From contig JBAMDO010000580.1 of NCBI GenBank assembly GCA_037074765.1, positions 124,001 through 188,000 on the forward strand: 64,000 nt of DNA, given 5' to 3'. Position numbers and translations under genes: made by a program. This stretch comes from Mansonella perstans (Eukaryota > Nematoda > Chromadorea > Rhabditida > Onchocercidae). The notes beneath the pieces are model-generated. The model saw only the letters and a list, made by a program, of their open reading frames with translations. It was not told the DNA's origin and did no database searches. Numbering within the stretch: position 1 is the stretch's first letter; each line of letters opens with the position of its first letter. This document shows, piece after piece, positions 1 through 16,400 of the stretch.

Positions 1-454
1 AAATCTCGTAAAGATTGTATAAATGTAAGATCAAATATAAAAAGCTTCTGGATGATTAAATAACTAGAATAAACCTGCTGCTGAAAAATCCATACATCAT
101 TCAAAGTCGCACGCATCTCCGCTTCTATTCGAAGTTTTCTCTTTCATTTCATAGCTAGCTGTTGTCAAGTCTGATAACATGCTACTCACTTATCGCAAAA
201 CTCATTCTTATGCATCATCCCAACCACATATTCTTATCAAATTATGCTGATGCCTAATACAGAATTTCCAAACAGAATAAAACGAATGAGGTGATCTTGT
301 ATATATTTAATACGATCACGCTGAAGTACCAGATAAAGTCCATAATTATTTTGCAGGAAGCATTTGCCCTGTCAAAATTTGCTATTATTAATAAAGAAGA
401 TAAGAATACAAATACTTAGAGTAATCTAATCGACAAAAATGTTAAATCACATAC
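1..454 (-). other. Intron of cul-2 (left edge)
   Basis: Sequence downstream of the last recognisable cul-2 exon on the minus strand. It follows a good donor (CAG then GTATGTG at 454-453) and I see no further stretch resembling the next part of a cullin, so the rest of the gene should lie left of the window. No other feature is visible. Confidence 0.6.
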
Positions 455-3770
<3,316 letters not shown>

Positions 3771-6014
3771 AACTGAAATTATCAATACTTAAATTTACGC
3801 TATGTATGCAAATAGTATGCAAATACTAGTATGCAAATACTGAATAACTAATGCAAATGTTTTCGTTCAGGAAATGGTGATTAAATGTTTCATAAACACG
3901 TGTGCTTGTCTTATTGCATAAAACTTTAATCGAAAAAACGTAATAACTACAAAATCATGATGATATATGAATAATACACGTGCTAATGCATTAGGATATT
4001 CTTGTTACTTCGGAATGCTGTATTCTATACCATTAATCAATAAGAATTACTATAAACATTATTGGAAAATGAACAAATTAGGCTGATATGATAATTGTGG
4101 GATACGTTACAACTATAATCTTTTATTATAGCATGTAGATTCGTCAAGTTAAACTTTGTCAAGTTAAATTAAATTACTTGTCACTTGAAACTACGCACAA
4201 TCAGTACGGAAGCAATATTGTGAACTAATAGTGAACTCTAGTTAGCAAGCAGGATATGCAAATCGAAAAACAATGGAAAGGAAGTTGAAATTTGAAAGAA
4301 CAATTAATTAAGAGGATAATTTATAAACGATTTCATCACGATTATCTTTGACCACTTGAAGTTTATATCAGACTCGTATTCCAGGTTAATCATTATCATC
4401 CCTTCTCATTATTTTTTACACAGTACTGTTTTGGTAAACAATGGAAGTAACGTGATCCGTGATAAAATTGCTTTAGCCTACCTATAATATACTTGCAAAT
4501 CCACGTAGGGCCTATAGCAATGCTTATTTTAACGAGTTTCATTGCGCATCTATGCAACAAAATTGCACGGAACCGCAATGAACAATCAAACGTGTGCTAA
4601 AGTAGCCTGGCAAGAATCCTAGTAATTATCGTGCAAAACGTTTCCAAATATTTAGAAGTGTATTTTCTTCAATGTATAAATGAATATTATTTAAATTTAA
4701 ACATGAATACTGGAATAAAAATACCGTAGTAATTCATCACATATCGATCAATTTTAAGAAATTAAAAATGGCCCCATAAAATTTATATACATACATTCTT
4801 CAACAGATAAACACATCAATTGAGAAATTTATTCATCAATAAACATTTCCTGCAGTCTTTCAAAAGATAAATCATATCACAGTGAATTCTTCTGAAATTG
4901 ATATTAATTTTTTACTGCTTTAAATCAAATTTTTCACTTAAAAAATTTATAAATAATTTTTTATTTTTGCAATCAAATAATCTGCGCCAAAGATATTTAT
5001 ATTATTAAACTAAAAATCAATATAAATAGAACTGTGAGAAATTTGATTTATATAGAGAAAACTCATAATATTAAGCAGATGAGAATCAATTACGAAAATT
5101 GTTACTGAACCAAAAAAAAAAATCTATTAGATACAATTCAAATAAAATCATCGTACTTAAAGCAGAAGAATTAAAATAAATACACCATAAAAATACTTTC
5201 TTTTGCAAACCTTGGATTTACAGTAATTTCAGGCCCTCAGTAAAATGAGCAATTTCCCAAACCAAAACATTACAAAATCAGCAATTTTCAAATCATAATA
5301 CAGCGTCACACGATATGACATCTCAATGAATTAAAAGTATGTACACATTACAGTAAATATATAAACAAATAATTGAAGCTGATTAACTCAGCAAGGAATG
5401 AGCACGAAAAAATGCTAAAACCAGAACTGACTGATTCAGATAAAGATTAGATCAACAAACTCTTACGAAAAGCATTGTGATGATAATTGAAATTACTTCT
5501 TAATAAAAAAGAGCTTGTTGAATCCGACTTTTAATTAGGATAAACTTATTCAGCATACTGCTTTAAATTACTATTAGAATTTGCTGCAAAATAACGTTGA
5601 CAATAACGTTAAAATTATCAGTCACTGTACACCAAATAACATCAACATCACTCCTTTGAATGATCGAAATCGAATATTTTATACACATGAATGAAGCTGA
5701 AAAAGTGGAATTGTACTTTTGCCTATTGCATTTTGCATGTTTTAATCACCTCTTATTATGCATTCAAGAACGGCGATTTTAAACTATAATCTTTTAAATT
5801 ATAAAAAAAGCTATAGTCTTTTGTGGAAGATAATTTTATACATTTAAAACTGCAAGACTATTTCCCGATCTATTCAGCATTATCATTTCTTATCAATTAA
5901 TATCTAAAATTATGACAATCTACAACAAGAATATACCGTTTTTGGAGTACAAACTTGCTAAACAATGCATGCTGAACCAGCCTACCTTATTACTCTTCGA
6001 TTTATAGTAAGATG
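3771..6014. other. Intergenic, no gene seen
   Basis: AT-rich DNA between the cul-2 start and the ATGL stop. It holds a short run of the hexamer-like repeat aaatgt near 3426-3445 just inside cul-2, and many A/T runs, but no open frame with coding character, no tRNA-like pattern and no repeat I could define. Presumably the cul-2 promoter and the ATGL 3' UTR. Confidence 0.6.
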
Positions 6015-9000
6015 TCAAAGCCGGTCGCATTCCTTGGTATGCTCGATAATTTGATTTAAAGTCATATCATCTGATGTATTTCGCTCTTTTATATGCAAAC
6101 TAGTACTGGAAGGGACCAATTTTTCCTCCATTGAAGAAACCGTTAGAGAGTTACCCTGCAAATATTACCAAAATCATGAATATATCCATGAATATTGAAA
6201 AATAATGTTTTAAGAAATATCTCTTTCTAATCTACAGAAATAAATTGGGGGTCACATAATATAAGTTAATATAATGTCCTGGACATTCACTGCATTATAC
6301 ATAACTGTATTAGTATGACTCCCAAATTGTTTATTGGTCATCTGCAACTGTTTACGAAAACACATTGAAGAAAACTAGATATCTGATCACATGAATATTG
6401 TTTAATCACCAATTTTGACCTTCCGTTGGTGAATAGTCATTTGGTCTCTGCATACAAACCTCAACAGATGATAATGTTGTTTTTGATAACAATCTATCTA
6501 TGCTTCTCAGTGCTTCTCTTTCTTTGATAGCTTCTGATGATAGATTAATATTAAGTTGCTCTCTAGAAATGGGCTGTTGACCAGCTCCATTGAATTCGAC
6601 TTCAGTAATTGCTAACTGCCGGCTAAATCTAAAAAAAAAAATCCAACAGCAATGTTTTTTGACAGAAGTAAATTCAAAAGAAAAAAAAAACAGAATTTCC
6701 ATAACTATGCAGAAAGCTTGAATGCGTTGCAAAATGACAAATGTAAAATTGTTAGCTAGAAAAACAGATTTACCTTGCAGAAACTTTTGATTCCTGCGCA
6801 TGAATCTCATTCAAAATGAAATAGAGGATGTCCTTTATTCTCATACTCTGCCAATCGTCTGCAATATGCTTTGTGATTCGTACAGCGAGCCAGGTACTCA
6901 AACTGAAAATCTTGTTCATATCATCTGCAGTATGAGCAAATGGTTATGGTTCTGCCTTTTTGATACAAATCGCGACATGATGCAATTCTAAGGCAGTTGG
7001 CAAGCTTTTTGCAAAGAACGAAAGTGAGATACAATTTTTTTCAAAAGCCATAAAAAATCGAATCCATTTATAAGAAAGGAAAACAGAAAATTTTTGGAAA
7101 TAAATTGTAAAATAACTTGGCTCCGAAATATTGGAACCATATAAATAACAATACTCAAAATTTAGCCAAAAAAAAATGTTCACGCACCACTGACAAAATT
7201 TCAACCATTTATAAGCGGTAGTTAGGGGGAATGTCATATAGTGAGCTAACTGAACAATCCGAAATGAAGAAATGTAATCCAGAAACCAATTTTTTTTCCT
7301 TGCTTCATCAAATGCTGAAATCTCCTTATAAATGTAGAGCAAATAAAGACCATTTTTTAAAGAATAAATTGTATTTAGATTTCCAAAATTTTCTAAGTCA
7401 TAATTTGAAAAATATATAATTCTTAAATATCTGCACAATAAAAAAAGATGAATTGATACCGCTTTGCATCGAGTGATATATCTCAGTAGACCCCATTGTG
7501 AAAATTCCATTAATATATTCGGCAATTTTTTCGTTCTCATAACTAAAACAGAAGGAAAATGTGAGCATTTCAATTTTTTGCTAATTTAACGATAATTAAA
7601 AAAAGAATATTACTGAAAAAAAAAGAGGAAAAAATAAACATTGTGTAAAATACAATAACTGTGGGTTGCAAAAAGCGATTTGATTTCTGCGGAGGGTGTG
7701 GTCCCAGTAATTTGGATTAGACTATTGAACGCATCAACTTTTATAATTCTAATTATGAAAAACTGAGGGTTTTATAGTAGGGAATCCCTAACAAAGTAGA
7801 TACACCTCAAAAAGCAGTAAAATTCGCAACTGGAAAGGTATCTACTGAATGAGAATTTTGACAACCTTTCTTGGTATATCTCAGAATCCGGTAATACTGA
7901 GGCATCAGCTGGTTTATTTATTTGACAGATTTTGGGTAACAAACCAGCTTCCATCGAATGGCAAGTAGCATTCAAAATGAATCCTGCAAATGAGAATACA
8001 TTACCATAAACCAGTACTTTTCCAGAAATCTGAATAAACCCAAAATTCAACAAACTTAACAAATAAAATCTAAAATCTCGCAAACATACTCGGAAAACAA
8101 AAGATTTTTCACCACGTCAGTTGATAAAAAGATATAAGTAATTTCTAAAACACACAGATAAATCAAAATCCACATAAACCAAATAAACTTAGCACAGCTT
8201 CATTTACAATATTGCAAATATTATTATTCTCCTTTAACTTACCATTATTAATAAGAAATTTCAATGCGTCATTGAAGCCGCTTCGGCACAATGATATGCA
8301 TTCTTCAACAGATGGAGGAAAAAGACATAAAGCAGCGCGATAAAAATTATTCGTGGTCAATCGAATAGAAGTTCCGGCAAAATTCCATTCAAATAAGCTG
8401 CAGTTGAAAATGGAAGTTATGGTCTTGAAATAACGCAACTAAAAGGTCAGTTCTTCTTAAGTATATTAATAATGGATTCTAAAGAATGGTTATTATCCTC
8501 AACCTGAGTTCCTAACAGGTCCAGTGAGTCAAAAGTAATGGAAGCCAGCCCCGATGTGACAGGTGCTCAGTACGAAGATTTTAACCTTGCACTTTCCTCG
8601 TCTGTCGGACAAATGTCAGATTCGCCCGAAAATGGCGAAACTGTGATAGTATCAACATCAATAACCGGCTGATTATTACTAGCACCACCATCAATGTAAA
8701 TTTCACCGCGAAATGTTGGATAAACAAAGCCACCATATACCGGAATGAAACAGCTACAACAAATTGCCTGCAATAAATAACATGTAAGGTCCGAAGATTC
8801 CACACATTTCATAATTTAATTTCGATAAAGAACTGCAGATACAGTGGCAAAAATTCTAGTCCAACAATACTGAGCATAAAAATTTTCCTTATCTAGCTAA
8901 ATTTTCCTTTTCGTTATTTATATTTCACTGCAAAAGCATTAAATACTCTTACTACTATGATAAACTTATTTTCCTCTCTAAACTAAAAATTGCAAAGTCT

Positions 9001-9778
9001 CTTCCTTGTTTATTAACAATCTCAAATCAATCTGGAATGCCAAAATGGTTATACATATATTTCATGATGAAACAAGCAAATAAAGCACCCACCAAAAAAT
9101 ATTCTTTTAATCTAACACTGTAAGTATTTTCATAAAGCAAAATAAAATAAAGAAAAAAAAAATACATCGATGAGTTCATCTTTGGTGTGATATTCATCCA
9201 GTATAACATTTTCCATATCTCGGAATCGAGTTACGGAAATTCTCAACCGACCAGTGCAAAGTTCGTGGGCATCACTTGGTAAGACAGAATTCAGTTTCGT
9301 TCGCACTAATTTCATCAGGTCGAAATCTTGATTTAGAACACCAAACGTATATGATCTTGCCTATATAATGGAACATACAAAACATTACGAGTGACAGTGT
9401 AAATTTCTTAGCTGAATACATGTTGCTTTCGAAAATTTAGTGATCCTGTACTAAATATCTTAATCTTTACAATAGATAACAAAAAAATTAAAGTTTATTT
9501 CTAAGTGTACTTACTTCAGAGATGGCGCTGAGGAAAAAGCTCATAGCTTCAGAAATGCATACATCGCAAATAACACCGGCAGCGATTATAGAACCTGCAG
9601 AGGCACCAGAAATTCGATTTTGCAACAGCTGTGGCACATATTCTTTAATAGCTGCGCATACACCAACGTAATATATGCTGAGAAACCCGCATCCGGAAAG
9701 CGAGAGCGACGCGTTATAAGCACGTTCCGGAGCGGCATTTACATTCCGTACACCGGATGCAAGCATTCTTAAATTCAT
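6015..9778 (-). CDS. atgl-1: Adipose triglyceride lipase-like patatin phospholipase (PNPLA2/ATGL)
   Basis: Hydrolyses the first ester bond of stored triacylglycerol at the lipid droplet. Nine exons on the minus strand: 9778-9515, 9360-9166, 8767-8586, 8397-8243, 7983-7866, 7542-7460, 6924-6774, 6628-6460, 6155-6015, summing to 1458 nt (485 aa plus stop); human ATGL is 504 aa. The patatin fold is intact: oxyanion motif [12 protein letters not shown] (residues 28-39), nucleophile elbow GASAG with Ser60, catalytic Asp179 in YIDGGASNN, and the hallmark [14 protein letters not shown]. The C-terminal hydrophobic region is recognisable only loosely. The donor of exon 5 (AAAG then GTTGTC) was chosen because it alone keeps frame with exon 6; exons 5 to 7 are the least certain. 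Start Met at 9778 leaves about 25 residues before the patatin core, as in relatives; an extra 5' exon cannot be excluded. Confidence 0.92.
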
Positions 9779-11080
9779 GTTTGTTATAAAGATCCATTTC
9801 AGAGCAGTTAATAGCTTTCAAGCACATACAGCAATGATGAATGAACTAAAATACTGCTGGGGAGAAACTAGGTCATACTAATATTTTCCCTCAATTTCTT
9901 CCACTTCTTTCTCCCTTCATTCCAGTACTAAACATTGCCACTTTTTGAAAATAAAGCACTTGGTAAATTGAAAAAAATCTCAAAACTCTATTTTAAAAAA
10001 AAAATTAAAGAAAAACGTCCAAAAACATCCTCATTTAATGAATTAAAGTCAGCCAAAAAAAACGCCTAACGTAATGTTCACGTGACTAAATAGATGGACA
10101 GAGTGAAAACTTACGGATTACTTATGTAAGCAACCCTGAACTGCCACTTCTCAGTCTTACATGATTGTGCTTGCTGTTGTGCTAGTGGAGAGGGAAGAAT
10201 TTCATAGTATTAACTCTTGAACTCAATTCCATCCTTTTTATTAAAATGAACGGGTTTCAGACGTCTTCTGAAGGTCGTACAAAATTCAGTTCACTGGAAA
10301 TATCAGTAATTCTGAAGAGTGTTCTGAAAGTCCTCGTAAAATTTCACTAAAATAAAGTTTCAAAAGTTTCACTAAAAAATAAATTTCCTCGTAAAATTTC
10401 ACTAAAATAAAGTTTCAAAAGTTTCACTAAAAAATGTCTACGAAAACTGACAAGTAACTAAGATGAAATATTCAATGAAACGATGATTTAGTTATTTATT
10501 CGAAATAATTCCAATAATACTGTGGGATATTGTTTGTTCCAAGCAATATTATGTATTGCAGTAATACAGTAATATATTCCAGTAATACTGTACAGCAATA
10601 AAATTTATACAATGGTATTGTTTTTTGAATTAATAGATGACAGAAATGATCGGATTCTCAATCTTTAGAGTGACCAGTGTTCGAAAGATATAACGAATAA
10701 ATGAAATGAATTACAGGAAATGCTGCGGTATTCAGGAGAAATTGATGAGGAAATAATGCGTATGAAAATAGTTTAATTTTAAGTTTGCACTCATAGAGTT
10801 AAAAGTGCAGGCATTCATATTAATTCTTATTTCATCGAATTCATTTCACTCAAAAGATTTTATTTTGCACCTTCATGATAAAATAATTATGATAAAAAAA
10901 TAGCATTGAGAAGATGAGTAATTAGATGAAATTAATTTGGGACAGAAACTTTTATTGATTGAAGTTGAAATATTAGTGAAATGTATTCGGTCAAATTGCA
11001 ATGATTTATTGATGAAAAAAAAAAGTTTTTAGTTTTTTTCAAAAGCTCTACTTTCTGTGACATTTGCGCTCAGGAGGCAG
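9779..11080. other. Intergenic with a short tandem duplication
   Basis: Upstream of the ATGL start. No coding exon recognised on either strand. It contains the 55-bp tandem duplication at 10331-10435 and several poly-A runs; otherwise nothing I can define. Confidence 0.6.
10331..10435. repeat. 55-bp unit in two tandem copies
   Basis: A unit beginning tcctcgtaaaatttcactaa at 10331 is repeated almost exactly at 10386 (period 55). Within each unit the phrase tttcactaaaa occurs twice, so the unit itself looks internally duplicated. Confidence 0.85.
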
Positions 11081-12292
11081 TTAAGAAGTAATAGTATGAG
11101 CATTAGCTTTACCTCTCTCTTCAGACTGTAAAAATCATCAGCAATGATGCACAGTGATCAAATTAAAATTTTGTTTTTAACGACAAAATATAATTTGCAT
11201 AACAATAATCACTAGCACATTACTTTGACACTTACGGATTCTTTAATACAATTCATAAGAATATTTGGATTAATTCGCTGAAATGCATTGAAAAAGGCCT
11301 TGCTAGCACAAACACTCGGAAGGATTTGTGTAAGATTGTAATCTTTTTCATGGTTCTTAAAGATGCTCGTCCAGCAGTTTGAACCTTGACTAATTCTGAT
11401 ACTTGATCTCAAAGAAAACTTTTAAAATTTTCGTAAAAATTTAAATGATTTCAATGAAACACGTCAATAATAGAAGTAAAAATGATATTCAAACAATAGC
11501 AGAATCAATTTCAATAATGCTAAACAGGAAATATTTCAATAAGAAATTATTGCTTCTGAATCACAAGTGTGTTATGTATATCGTAACGTTGCAGTATGCT
11601 ACCTCTTGTTACTATCATTGTCTAGGCATATATTTCTATCTTGTTAGAGATGTTTTCCTTCTCATTTGGAATAAAAAGTTAAATTCTGACAAATGAGTCA
11701 GTTTTGCAGGAAGTTTTCTCGCTATTGAATTTTTTCTGTTTCCCTACAAAAAATTTCAATTAATATCAAAGAGCGCTATGATCTTGGTGGAATTCTTAGT
11801 GACAAGTCTATCCATTCATGGTTTTGCTACGGAAGAGGTTGAGGCATCATTTACAGTAGTGTAATTGTTGCTTTTTAAAATTTTGCTTATAGCGATACAT
11901 AAATATGTTGCAATTATTTATTAAGTATGTTACGTATCATAAGTATGTTACGGTTACTTTACTCCTCTTTCCTTTGCTGTCAAGCTTAATCTTTTAAATT
12001 TGTCAACAGAAGCCCATTTAAACATTTGAACTTTATGATGCTGTAGAGGTCCTAAGGTTAATATAAAAGGAGTGCCAAATTTAAATGTTACATATATCGC
12101 AGGTTTGAAGTTAAACAATAGAAATCATTAAAAGCTTAGTTATTTTCCATTGCTGAAGTAAAAAGTATGAAGGACTTTCACGATATCTTGTTTAACTTAC
12201 CTTTTTGCCTATCAACAGAATCAGCATATGCATTAAATGAGCTTCTTGAACATTATCAGTAATTCTTGGCGGCACAAAGTCCCCAGATAGTT
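11081..12292 (-). CDS. Unrecognised protein, 3' exons only
   Basis: I do not recognise this protein. Three minus-strand exons join in frame: 12292-12201 (acceptor TACCAG, donor AAG then GTAAGTT), 11418-11236 (acceptor TTAAAAG, donor GTAAGTG) and 11125-11081 (acceptor TTTACAG, ending TAA). The frame is phase-consistent across both introns and would encode about 105 residues, including ELSGDFVPPRITDNVQEAH, a hydrophobic patch LMHMLILLIGKK, GSNCWTSIFKNHEKDYNLTQ and LPSVCASKAFFNAF, with three Cys. The first exon has no start codon and begins with a split codon, so at least one 5' exon is missing; a stop lies just upstream of its acceptor in that frame. It could be nematode-specific or the tail of a larger gene. 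The first intron lies between 11419 and 12200. Confidence 0.5.
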
Positions 12293-12452
12293 CTGGTAAT
12301 GGTAGAAGAAAAAAATATCATCGGTTGTTAAGGCTACATCATATGGTATTTAACGAAATTTTAAGCGAACAAACTAGAAATCTTCATTAGTACGCTGTGA
12401 TCATTTCCACATCAAGCTATTCTGTAATAATAATTACATTTTGTGTTACTTC

Positions 12453-12454
12453 AG
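12453..12454 (+). promoter_or_regulatory. Probable spliced-leader acceptor
   Basis: TGTTACTTCAG ends at 12454, eight bases before the ATG at 12462, with no upstream coding exon evident. This fits trans-splicing at the 5' end of the small secreted-protein gene. Confidence 0.5.
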
Positions 12455-12461
12455 GGTAACA

Positions 12462-13455
12462 ATGTTTCATAAGTTATGCTACGTACTGATACATGCTTGC
12501 ATACTTTTGACAACTGCAGCTTTACCAGTTACAATTGTCAATAAGAAAGATTCGGAACTCTGCTGTAAACATACTGTGGAAGAGAATAAGGGCATAGATA
12601 AAACTGTCACCAATTTAGGAAGTGGTTTCATCAACACAATTAATCTACTGACACCTTGCTCGACAGGTATTTAGAAGTGAAATTTTTTTATTATTAAAAT
12701 AAAAAACATTCAGCGGAAGACAAGTTTTTTTTTAAATCTTAATAATCTTACTAATCCAATAATCTTAATAATCCTGATTTGTCTTCAACTGAAAATAGTC
12801 TTAATATATTTCAATTTTTAAAATTTTCTAATTTCCAGAACGAAGTACTTGGACCGAAGTATGTAAGGTTTGCTTATGTACCTTCTTGCTTATCTATTTA
12901 TTTAATCCAATTAAAAGTACACATAAAATATGAGCCTTAAGGTTGTCAAGGTTCAGCTGCTACAATGATTAGCAGCACTGGTTTAATGGTGTCGTCAGTT
13001 CAAATTGGTGTGCCTCAGGTACTGTTTCCTGCACCAATCAACATACCACAACAACAGTATATACTGTACAACGTTCAACCACCACAGTCATTGTTTTTCA
13101 ATATACAACAACCGAAATTTACAACACAATGCTGTACAGTAAGTGTTGCAGTTTCTTCATTTACCAAATTCAATTTTGTGGTTTTTTCCTTCTCATTCCT
13201 TTGCATCTTACCTTTGCAGATTTTCATTACTATACATCATGCCATTGAAAAGTGCTATTTATAAATTTTTTGATATCACTGAATTTGCAGTTATGTTCAG
13301 ACGGTATCTGTTGTTGCACACCTGGTGCAACTACAACAAGACCTCACTTGCACTCATCATATCGTTCAGTTCGAGCAGAAATATCACTTAGAAGTAATAT
13401 TACTTTACTACTGGTTAGCGCAATAATATCGCTGATTCTAGATTACATTCTTTGA
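12462..13455 (+). CDS. Secreted Cys-rich protein with hydrophobic tail (possible GPI anchor), family unknown
   Basis: Three exons, 12462-12666, 12942-13138 and 13291-13455, give 567 nt (188 aa plus stop). Residues 1-25 (MFHKLCYVLIHACILLTTAA) read as a signal peptide. The mature part has clustered cysteines (SELCCKH, TPCST, TQCCT, GICCCTPG), a Gln/Pro-rich middle (PINIPQQQYILYNVQPPQ) and a Ser/Arg-rich linker before a C-terminal hydrophobic stretch (ITLLLVSAIISLILDYIL), which could be a GPI-attachment signal or a membrane segment. I know no family with this pattern. A small open stretch after an acceptor at about 12840 could be an extra exon but does not fit the phase of the next exon, so I left it out. 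The gene sits 3.5-4.5 kb from the Ly6-like gene on the same strand. Confidence 0.6.
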
Positions 13456-16400
13456 AATCTGATGACAATTGAGAAATTCATCAAGTATGGTTACATTTAT
13501 TCTTTATCAAAAATTTTTTCTTATTTTTGCTACTCATCCGTGTTTGAAGAGTTCGCATATGCCTGTGCCTTATCACATTTCTGTAACCAAACACTTATGT
13601 AGAACTCTTATGACCGATAAGTTGTGTTTATAACGTATGAACGCAATTGCATTAAATTAAACAATATAAGTAAGGAATTCCTTGTATCAATGAAACCTGA
13701 GAAATTGCCCACAAACATTATAGGCAACTAAAATTTAATTTTAAGCTGAATGGAGTTCCTTTTTGAAATTTTTATGAAAGTATAAATTACAAAATGCAGA
13801 AACGTGCATATTGCAATTAAGAAACTAATATTATTGTTACAAATCAATAAATTTAACTTGGAGAAGACATCTTCAAATAATTAACTTTTTAATTTAGTGT
13901 CTCATTCGTCGAAGTGCACTGCCTGTATATATGCGTTACCACTACCTGTAATATTTCTGTTATTTCCTGATTTTATCATGCAACTTAAATAAGCAACTGC
14001 CCTTATATTGTTGAATTATAAGTTGAAAGGATCTGGTAGGATTTCAATGATTTCTCAAAACTGTGCAGCTTTCTGCGTAAGATTTGAGTTCCATAAAAGC
14101 CGCAATGATTCTTCAAATTGTAATCAAAATTCTTCATTTTGATCGCTTAGTGGTACTCAATCAGTGATATCTATGATGTTTGTTTAACTGGTGTAATGTT
14201 CCTTACAAGTTGATTAATAAAATTGTTACTCTGCTTCTTTTATCGATCTACATCAAATGTTGTAATTTCTAAACGCTCCATTGATGAATCAAATATTCCT
14301 TTGGTATTTTATTTTTTCATGCATTAATTTTTTGTTCATGGAGTAAATCGTATACCAGTTGTTGATTTTGCGGGCCTTTGAAAATATTTGCTGCTAATAT
14401 AACGCTTGGATTGATATTTAAAAACTGGCTTCAATTTTATTTTTTTCCCGAGTGATCCTGATCTGATGATTTCATCCATGTTTTCAGAATCATATCAGAT
14501 CAGAAACTTATTGCTATTGTTCGAAAAGGAAAACAAAAATATAACAGTGCTTGCTTTGATGAGATTAGAATTCTCCCTTCTTCATTGAAAAATTTTTAAA
14601 TGTTACGTGATTTTTTCCCATCCAAATCTGCAATATCTTATATAGTTTAGAAATTATCACTGAATTTCTCATGCGATGTTTTAGATGAATTGATAAAAAT
14701 CGAAGTGTTCGGTCACTGTTCAATTTTTTATTGAAATTCTGCTGATTGCGGGCGTACCATTTTTACCAACATTTGATTCAGCGAATTTTATTTCACCCTT
14801 GCTAATTTCAATATATTTTGGGAAATTCCAATTTAATTCACGACAAAAGGTCCAGTTGGTCATTTTTTACAACACTTCTAAAAATAGAATAAGCTTTGAT
14901 CCGCTTTATCCCCTCTTCATTTCCCTTACTTACTGGTAAAGCATGTTGTTCTCAAGAAATACTTCAACTTTATCATCTTATTCATTTGAGCCACAAGAAA
15001 CCAGTTTCATCTTGTTCGGCCTATTCCATCACTATTCCGTTTCAATTACTCATTTTCATTTTAGTACATCAAAAGGAAAAAAATCATTGCATAATTAAAT
15101 TAAAATGCTTTGCAGAATGCTCACAAGCTTGCGATGAACAGGGACGAGAAGTACAGAATTTCTTCAGATTACTTTTTTACAGACGTTGATATATATATAT
15201 TAGCTCTAAGGATAATTAAGAGGTCAATTATTGCAAAAATGTTGTTTACGGTTTAATACTACGCTCATTGCAAATCAGTTCGATATTATTTGCGTCCTCC
15301 GCGTTTCTTGTATGAACTATTTACATTGGCATCATATTATGAGATTAAAGACTTTCCCTCTGCAAAGTAACATAGGGCCAACTTCCAAACCATAGTTCTC
15401 TCTTCAGAGAATGACATGACCTTATTAGTGGTTATATGATGATTTTGTGTCACTAAAAACTTTATATGCTACTATAATAAACTTATTATTTCATGGGTAA
15501 GAAAGAATAATTAAATTTTCTTAAGCTCATTAATCTAGCATTTTTTTCATAATTTAAAAATGTTGATTAAGCAGCAGAAAGGACAATTCAAATAACAATG
15601 AAAATGTTGCTTCTAGTATTTAAAGCATTTTAAATCTGCATGAAATCCTAATCTAAAAAAAAAAGTGCAAAATATACTACAGCTAAAATATATCGACTTT
15701 TTCTAAGTTCATTTGCGCTCCTCTTACATGAGAGTTGTCATCCCTCTGTGTTCGCAAAAAGTTTTTAAAGAACAAATTCTTCTGTGTTAAAAAAATTACT
15801 GTATATTTTCATCGTGATTTCCAACATAACAAAACGACAATACAGCACAAAGAACATTGAAAAGATATGAATCTTTTATGAAAATTCAACAATAAAATAA
15901 TCCAATTTTTCCTGTGAGTTATGAAAGCTATTTTTGAAGTATTCTTACAGCTTTAACTGTATCCTTATACTTCGATATTGATATATATCTGAGATTCACC
16001 ATTGAAAATTTTCATTTTTTTATAAAATGATCAATGAAATGATGAACTAAATTACCGCTGCACATTCCAACTAAAACCCAAAGAAGTAACATTTTTCTAA
16101 GAGTAAGGCAGTTTTGGAGAAAAAAACTTCTGAGTTTAAACTTGCTAATTTGAAGAAATGCAAATTAACTAATAAATTTCAATTATTATATTCATGACGA
16201 TTTTTTAATGGTTGTAAGAACTTTGCTTGACATTTAATTAAACCACAACATAGTAATATCATCTGATGAATGTAGCGCGCGCTGATGATGAAAAGAGAGG
16301 CAGTGTGAATTAAAATGACTGCGAATTTAGACGGAGTTTTACAAAACATTTGCATGACTCATTCCCAGGCATTTTGAATTTCGAAGTTATGTGTGATGCT

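Noticed and set aside
12840..12866. Small exon-like stretch with acceptor TTCCAG inside the secreted-protein gene
   Set aside because: Its exit phase does not fit the next exon, whereas joining exon 1 directly to 12942 does.
14896..15189. 97-codon open frame on the plus strand
   Set aside because: No family resemblance, no splice or signal context, and ordinary for the size of this gene desert.
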